From positions 17,290,689-17,354,688 of the forward strand of contig CM022675.1 in assembly GCA_012295275.1 (NCBI GenBank): DNA of 64,000 nucleotides. The letters run 5' to 3'. Under the pieces are notes generated by a model. The model was not told where the DNA came from. It was given only the letters and a program-made list of their open reading frames with translations, and made no database searches. The stretch is from Chrysomallon squamiferum (Eukaryota; Mollusca; Gastropoda; Neomphalida; Peltospiridae). Below are positions 52,601-61,300 of this stretch, piece after piece. A program made the translations under genes and the position numbers. Each line of letters starts with the position of its first letter. Position 1 is the stretch's first letter.

Positions 52601-55600
52601 GTGGATTCGGAACGAAGAATGGCGAGGACATTTCTTGGCTGAAAGAAAATGTAACGAATATTTAACAATAGTCAGGAACATTAAAATTAACACATAAAAA
52701 TAATAATATTATATGTTTTATATGTGACAAACCAAGACAAACATTCCTTCATTTATTTGGGAAACAGAACATCACCCAGAAAAAAAAAGATGCATTGGCT
52801 AAAACATGTAAAAAAATGACAAGAACTTTATTAAACACTGTTTTCTCCCTATCATGAAATTTAATTATAGGATAATTTAATGACTTTTTAAATCAATTCT
52901 AATTATTCCAGACTTGGAAATAAAATTAAATATGCAAATTACAAATTATTTGCATGTTTGTATGCACAGTTAAAAATACATATTACATATTTTGGATTCA
53001 GTATGAATAATTAGGTTTGATTAATTTTTAAAAATGGGACAAACTAATTTTAGATCAATGTAAACAAAACAAGGCTATAATATACTTACTGCATTGTCCT
53101 TTACTTGCAGGGTAGATGTTAATAAGAGCATCAGCAAACATATCTTTAGCTGCTCCAGCAGCAGTTTTCAGGTTGTCACAGAATTCACGTTTCTGTTCAT
53201 TGTTGCAGTAATCTTCTTCACACTGGTCCTGAAGTTTTTTCAGGAAGTCACTGATTAAAGAACCATCACACATTTTTTTACCTTTCAGAGCAGTCATGAA
53301 TGGTCCATTAGGATCAGTAATCATTCCACATCGTGATTTAGATCGGATGAATTGAAGTTCTTTCTTACTGCATTTTTTCAGGACCTTTGTTGTGGTGCAT
53401 CTGAAAATAAAAAATAATAATAATAAAAAAAAAAATTAGGCAATTCTAATATAATTTAATTGAGAATAAAATCAAGCTTTGTAATTTTAAGTGGAAGTGT
53501 CAGTTTGTATTTTACTGACATCTGAGTATCTAATTTATGAATATATAAATAAAACATACTTTCCAAACTGTTCATCTGCAAGCCATGAATCACCAATTTG
53601 TCTGGCTTTGTCATTCCGGTTTCTTCCTTTTGGTTTGGCTCCATTTCTCAGTCTAAATTCCACGTCTTGTTTGCCATTGAAGTTTCCACAAAGACCTTGA
53701 ACCTGATTTATGAAAATATGCTCAAAACACTGCATACTAAAATATAATATGTTTTTCTCGTTTTGTGCTTCTCTCTGTGGGTGGATATATATTTATGATT
53801 TCTGTGCAAATATAGCTGAGAAAACCACCATCATTGATTTTATTCCCACTCTTGGTAATTTTGAAATCACTGTCATCATTAACCTTACGAAACATTTAGG
53901 AACATTTTTTCCTATATTTCTTTTCTATGTGCAGCTTAAGTTTAAATCAACAAAGAACATTTTTATGAGAATGATATGATAAACTCACCTTTCCTTGGTA
54001 TGACATAGGCAAACGAATCTGCACATATGTTGATCCATCAAACATTACTTCTAAGCAGTTAGACAGCTTAATTTTCACAAAACGTCCAAAATGGTCAATT
54101 TGCATTGAATAACCATCCATATCTTTGTTCCATGGCAAGTCAATTCTTTGCATGGCACCAGGCTCTCCAATCTAGAAATGAAGATGTAAAAAATAAATAA
54201 CCAAGTCATAGTTATTAAAAATTATACGTTACAACATCATCTATAATTATTACTTTCAAAATTATTTTGTATGTTGTTTATTAAAATGACACATATATAA
54301 CTGAAATTACTTTAAAAGTTTTTATAACATTGACAACAACTTAAGTCAGTAAATTTTCTTTGTCATTTATAACTGAGTCAAAAAGAGAATAACAAATTTC
54401 AAAAAATGAAATTTAAAGTAATATAGTATCTGCATTGTCATATCACAACTTACTTCAACAACTCTTCTCTGGCCAAGTTTAATTGTGTATTTGTCAAAGG
54501 TGCATATTATGAAGTCAGTCCATGAAGGACGACCCCTAGGTCTTCTCCTTTTGTGATTCTGGACCTTGCAGCTGAATGGAATAACTCCACTACCTCCAAT
54601 TACTGTTGTTTCAGACATCACATATGTGCATACTCCCATAAAATCTAACCGCTTATGGCAAGCATCAAAGGATCTGTAATGTGGATCACCACTGGCAGTG
54701 CAGATTCCAACAGCTGGAATTTGAATATCGTTCTTAAGCATTATATATAATAAACACAAAGTTATAACTGAAATACTTTCTTGTTAGCCATATAAATATT
54801 TTCAGTTAAACATTTATATATGAAACATATATACTGATAAGCATGCACATGTACACATAAACATATACCATAAATATAAATATATAAATATGAATTACAC
54901 ATTCATACACTGATGAACAGAGAATATTTAAGTGCCATCAAAGTGAAAATATGTGTATTCACACAAAATATTTCAAATAAAAACATTTTACTCACTCTGA
55001 CATTTTCCTGCCTGATCACAACAACTACCAGAACACTGTCCTCGGCTTCTTCGTCTTCTTCCTACACATCGGAAACCTCCTCTCATGTTTCTACACTTTG
55101 CTCCTCTAGCTCGGCAGATATTGCGATTTTTTTTCAGTGCACAGAAATTGATGACTGTATAAACAAAAATAGGGCTCAGAACAGGCAAGCAATCTTTTCT
55201 TTTCAAATTTATTCATAATATAAAATATCACAATAAAAGTTCTGGAATAAGCCATGACAATGAAAGTTTTGTTTTTAACCCCAAAAAAAAAAAAAAAAAA
55301 AATAAAAAAATAATAATAATAATTAAAATAATATGTATATTAAAGTATTTGACCAAAAGTAATTATCCTTGGTTAATTTGCTTTACAGAAAGACTACTGA
55401 TAAAATGGAAAATTAGAGTATAAATGAAACTAAAAATTGCTTGCCAAAATGACTGCAGAAAAGTAAGTTAGTATTTAGGGCACCATTTACAAGCTGACAA
55501 TCCCAGTTCCATGTATGCATTCGCACATGCACACACTCACCCACACCAAAATAAATCATAAATACATAACACCTGTACACACAAACATATTTCATAAACA

Positions 55601-58252
55601 GAAGTGTCCTTATATTTAATACACAAGTCCAATACATAAATAATTATAATAAGCTGTTTCATAAAAAATCCATTTTAAATAGCAAACATAATGAGAAAAC
55701 AAAATTGTATAAAAACTTTTAAGATCATAGACCAAGATGTTATATCAGTATTTGAAATAATGCAAAAGAACATTGAAATTAAAGATTTTTAAATTAAATT
55801 ACTGGAGCAGTTTTGTTAATAAATAACTGCTTTAAGGATTTTTGCTAATATTAATATTTATAAGTAATGTATTTTTGCTGAACAATACAAAATAAAAGGA
55901 AAAATTATTTAAAATTTGTATTTGAATCATAGCTATAAATCAATTACTATCATATTTACTGTATGCTGCACATACACTTAAATATTCTTATTATTACTAA
56001 AACAAACTTGATCATAAATACCCTTTTCACAGAGAACCTTGATTTCAAAGTCAGGACAGTTCCTTCCCCTACACAGAATACCACCTCCGTTTCGCCACAG
56101 AGAGCATGGTCTGGCAAATCGTCTGCCCCTGTATCTACTTGTAACATAAGGACCTCCTCTAACACGGCATTTGATAGCCTTGGGGTATCTGCATAAGTTT
56201 CTGATTCGCCTTCGGATTTTCTGAATAGAGCAAAATATTTTAAGAATACAATTAATAAATTTTATATTTTACTATAATAAATAGTTATTAAAAAATTACA
56301 CCTAATACATTCTTCCATCTATAACATTTTAGAATTCTTATAACATTTTGTGCACTGATGGAGTAAAAAATATTATTAATTCATAAATTCTTTTGTTCAG
56401 TATTCTTCATTCATTCAATTTCCAATTAAATAGGAAATATGTGGATGTCTCGGGCAATGTTTTTGTTTTTGTAAACATATATTTCAGACTTCCTAATACT
56501 CTAGAGTACTGTATGTTCACTTAATATACACTCTATAGTCTAATGGGCATGTTTGTACAGGAACGTCATTACACATACCCTTGATTTGCGACACCTGTTA
56601 TAACTCTCATACTCATAGCGTTTAGATGGTCTATGGTTGTTCATCCAAGGAGTCCATTCATATTCATTAGGATCAACATTATTGGCTGTGAAAAATAATT
56701 ATTTATCAACTTCAGTATAATAATAATAATAGTTATAATAGTTATAATAAATATTGATATAAAAATAGAGAAATAAATACAGAGTTTCAATAACAGTATA
56801 AAAATAAAACTTTAGTAAGTTCACAATATGCCTATTAATAAAATAATAATAATGAAAAAGTGTGACATACTAAATTCACAGCAGAATCCTGATCGTCTGT
56901 TGCAGTTGGCCAGAACTGGTCGTCCATGTCGGTATCTTTCAAAGTCAACCATGACACATTTGTTCTTCGTGAAGTCAGCAGTATCAAGAGCTTCTTCTTC
57001 AGCCTGTTTCTTGATAGCATGATCAGTCATCAGACCTCGGAATCTCTTAGCTCTGAAAGATCCTCCACACCTCATAATGAAATCTTTGACAGCGTCTATT
57101 TCACCTCTGGCGAAAGCTCTCCTAAGAGAGCCTCTTGTTGTACTTCTGAAAAATACCTGGTGGGAAATAAAGAGAAAGTTTTTATCCTTGACAGGAATCT
57201 GTAAACAAGTTGTTATGACTAGTACATTTTATAATTTTTCTACTGAAGGCAGAATATAATTCAAATTAATCTTAAAAGTGCATCAAAATAATGAAATATG
57301 AAATAAACTAAATATATTTCAGCTTGCGAGAAAAAAATTAAGATGTTTCTGGTAATTCTAATTTATTTATTAGAAAAATGCAGACAGTCAACAAATTTAG
57401 AATTTTGGTTAATTTATCTGTTTTTGATAGTTACAAGACACATGAACAAATTATGTTTTCAGAAGACGTTTTGAGCCAGTTTAAAAATAACTAATAAAAA
57501 GATTTACTACTGCCCATAAATAATGTATATGAAATGTGTACATATTTACAGATAATTTTATATTTATTATAAGGCTTTGATATCAGTAAAATCTTATTAA
57601 AACTCCATGTATTAACATTTTAGTTTTTATGAAAATAATTTTAAAAGTACCCTTCCATGTTTGACTCTTTCCACTTCTCCTGCTTCTCGCAACACTCGTC
57701 TGAAATCTATATCCACACCAGCAGACCACCGATTCCTCCTCCTCCCTAATTAACAAACATTTAGAACTTTATTAGAAAATGTTCATGTATACTTTAATTA
57801 TTGTTTTGATTATTGTAAAGTGCATTATTACTGATATGATGGACATTTGTTTGTTTGTTTATTTATCTTTTATTTACACTTACTTCGATTGAATCGACCA
57901 AGTCGTCTCATGCCAGCAACGATATTTTTGACTCTGAAAAGTTCACCACCAATCCTTCGGCATCTAGCAAATGCTTCAGCATATGTTGCACGACAGTTAG
58001 AGCAGTACAGACATTTACCTTCCACATTTTTGAATGGACGCGGACAGAAGAACACATTGGACAGGGCTGTATGAAAATAACATTAAAGTGATTTAAAAAT
58101 AGGGGACAAAATGAATGAAAGAAAGAAATAAAAATAACAAAAGGAAAAGTGAATGAATCAAATAGAAGAAAAAAGAAAGAATTAGAGATTAAGAAGAGAA
58201 TAAATGAACCTTAAATATAAAAACTCCTTTTCTTAATAAACAATAGGAAGAA

Positions 58253-58321
<69 letters not shown>

Positions 58322-61300
58322 CTCTCTCTCTTGCTCTCTCTCTTGCTCTCTCTGATAAACCCAGGGACAAATTTTTCACAAAGTCAGCTACATTTAATGC
58401 TACTTTACTAAACTTTAAAGATATGTTTATCAAAAGAGAATAAAAAATAAACTGGATAGTTTATGTGACAAGCTAATGGCTAATAATGAATTTGTTATCT
58501 TTTTTTTTCCATTTTAGATTTAGAAAAATACTTAACACTGAAACATAATTTAATTCTGAATAATAAGCCACAATTTTTTTAAATATTATTTTCTGATTTA
58601 AAATAGAAATTCTGATTAGAAAATTGCCGGTTAAATTATATCTTTCAAGTCTAGATTTAGAATAGGTAATAGATGTAGTTAAAATGAAAACTATAAATCA
58701 AGAGGGCAACCTTTTTCGAGAAGCGGGCCACATGAGACATGGCTCATCCTCAGGTACTAATTTAGGTGATTAATGTTATTTTCCTTGTGAAATTAGGCGG
58801 GCCACTGAGAAAACCGCAGTTTGCCCATGACTGCTGTAAATCCTTCGGTTTTATAATAGCTATATAATATTATTTTTAAAAATTCATACCTATGCATTCT
58901 TTAACAAAATCTCGTCGTCCGTATCTTCCGTATTTAGATCGGCCTCTGTAACAACGACACTGAAGTCTGCTGGAACATCTAGCATTTCTGGGACATCGGT
59001 TTCTTTGGCCTCTCACATATTTCACCTTGCCATTTACACATCGTCGCGGACTTCTGCAGCCTTTCCTAAGGAAGAACCCTTCTCCGTGCTGTGTAATAAA
59101 ACAGCATCAGTTCAAATTATTTGACGCTAGAATTCACGTTATTGTATATTCACTTAATAATCGAGTACTGTCGAAACGGTTCATCACCCTCCCCGGTATA
59201 AGGCATTCTCGTTTACTGCGTCCTCCCCCAAAAAAAAATTCTTGAGCTCCAAACATCTGAATTAAAAATATACATTATTTTTTCTCGTTTTGCAGTCCCC
59301 AGGCTATCTGCAAGCACAATAAAATTACCCAATAAACAGCCATCAGCCGATCATGTCTACCATATCAACTTGTAAGCTGATCGGACTTAAGTCAGACATC
59401 TAAGTTTACTGAATCCATATTTTCTTTGTATAGTACTGTAAGTAATCACCTTGTTTGAACCTTAAGTCTGCACATTTCTATTCTTTCTTTAGTAAGCCTT
59501 TTAATTAGTTTAAATCAAACACAATTTGCTCTGCAGTATGTTTAATATTTGATACGTAAAAAGGAAGATCCATTTCCAATCATTCCGATATAAATTTTAT
59601 TTATCTCTTTGTGCACTGTAAAAACAAGGATGTCGAACTTCTCATTAACGCAGTTTGTAAGCATCGAAACCTGTATGATACTAGTATACCAGAATATAGG
59701 GATCATGAACTTTCAGAAAAATCGAGGACTACAGTAAGCGTGGGTCCCTACAAAATATATAATATGAACTGCTATTGGTTTAAAAAAAAAAAAAAATGAC
59801 GTGGATAATTCCTAAATGTACACTTTCCATTGAACGGCGAGTATTAACACAAACATGACTGTCGCTAAACTCAATTTTCTATACGAAAACATTTTTATTT
59901 TCTTGTAATTCCACACTTCTTCCCAAAGTGTTTTTTAAGATTGTAATTAGGAAGCTTTGCTTTGTAAAAAATAATTCATATTCAAACATTTATTACACCA
60001 GTGAAAATATCAATATTTGCATATGGCCGATACAGAAGTAATTAATTTGAACATATAAAATGCTAAAATATGGTTTTAATTCTTAATATATAAATTATAA
60101 TTAATCATTAAAGTGAGACAAAACTTACTCTGTATGTTCTGTGGTTGACTCGGCATCGTTTACGGTACCTCCCTGTTTAAATATAAATCAGATTTGGTTT
60201 TAGTAAACTTTAACATACATGCACACAGAGACAGTCATTTTCATATTTATTAGAGTAGAATATTATTTAGAAATTTAGAAGCCATAAAAGCAAAATTCAA
60301 ATGTAATGCATAACATACCAGAACATTAATAACGTAACAAATGCTTCCTTCTGAGTATTTCTCTATTAAGATATAAAAAACAAAAATTACTCACTGCGGC
60401 TGCCATCACGATACTCACCCAAATCAATTTGTTAGAGGAGTTTAAGAAACATCAGAAAGGTATATATTGAGAGAAAAAATATTGAAAATATTAAAACATG
60501 CAAAATAATGTACACAAAGAAATCTAATAAAACATGCTACGAATAATATGCAAATGCGATTAAAACATGCTCTGAACATGCAAGTGCAAAAAAAAACACA
60601 AAAAAACACAACAACAACAGCAAAATAAAAAAATAATTAAATAAAAAAATACAAATGAAACAGAAACTCCAAGGAAATTAAATTAATTCAGTTTTTTTTT
60701 TTTTTTTTTTTTTTGTTGTTGTTGTTGCTGCTGTTGTTGTTGTTTTGGAAAAATATTTTAATATCAATACCCATGATTTGTAATAATAATAATAATAACT
60801 GATCTCAGTTTTCATTATTCAAAATGAAAAAACATAGAATCTGAATTTATCTGTTATGCATAACCGCGTTCTTATGACTATTCATTTCGTAGGTTATATT
60901 TGGTTGTTTTTATTATCGTCTGAATATGTTTGAATATTTAGATGGTTTATAAGGTATTGACTTTGTGAAAACGTTATTTTACTAGAAATATTTTTCGGGC
61001 TTCATACTCATACAAACGTGCAGATTCATTTAAACTATGGAATTCAAAAAGGAATTAGAGATGTATTATGATTCAAAAGGAATTTTCATTTAAATTTAAT
61101 ATATTTGTTTATCTTATATAAAAGATAAAGTGAAAAAAAAAAGGAGATTATTTCCGAATGCAGCATACACAATAATAATGAAACAATATTATAAAATGAT
61201 AAAACTTTAGAGGAATTAGTTTGACGGATTTATTTTTTTGTTCCTTTTTAAACTATAAAATGTTTAACCTATTTGTAAGATTAGTACATTTGGTGGGGTA

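Noticed and set aside
60385-60430. Possible extra microexon with a GTGAGT donor
   Set aside because: No acceptor gives a length that keeps the phase between the exons at 62440 and 60172.
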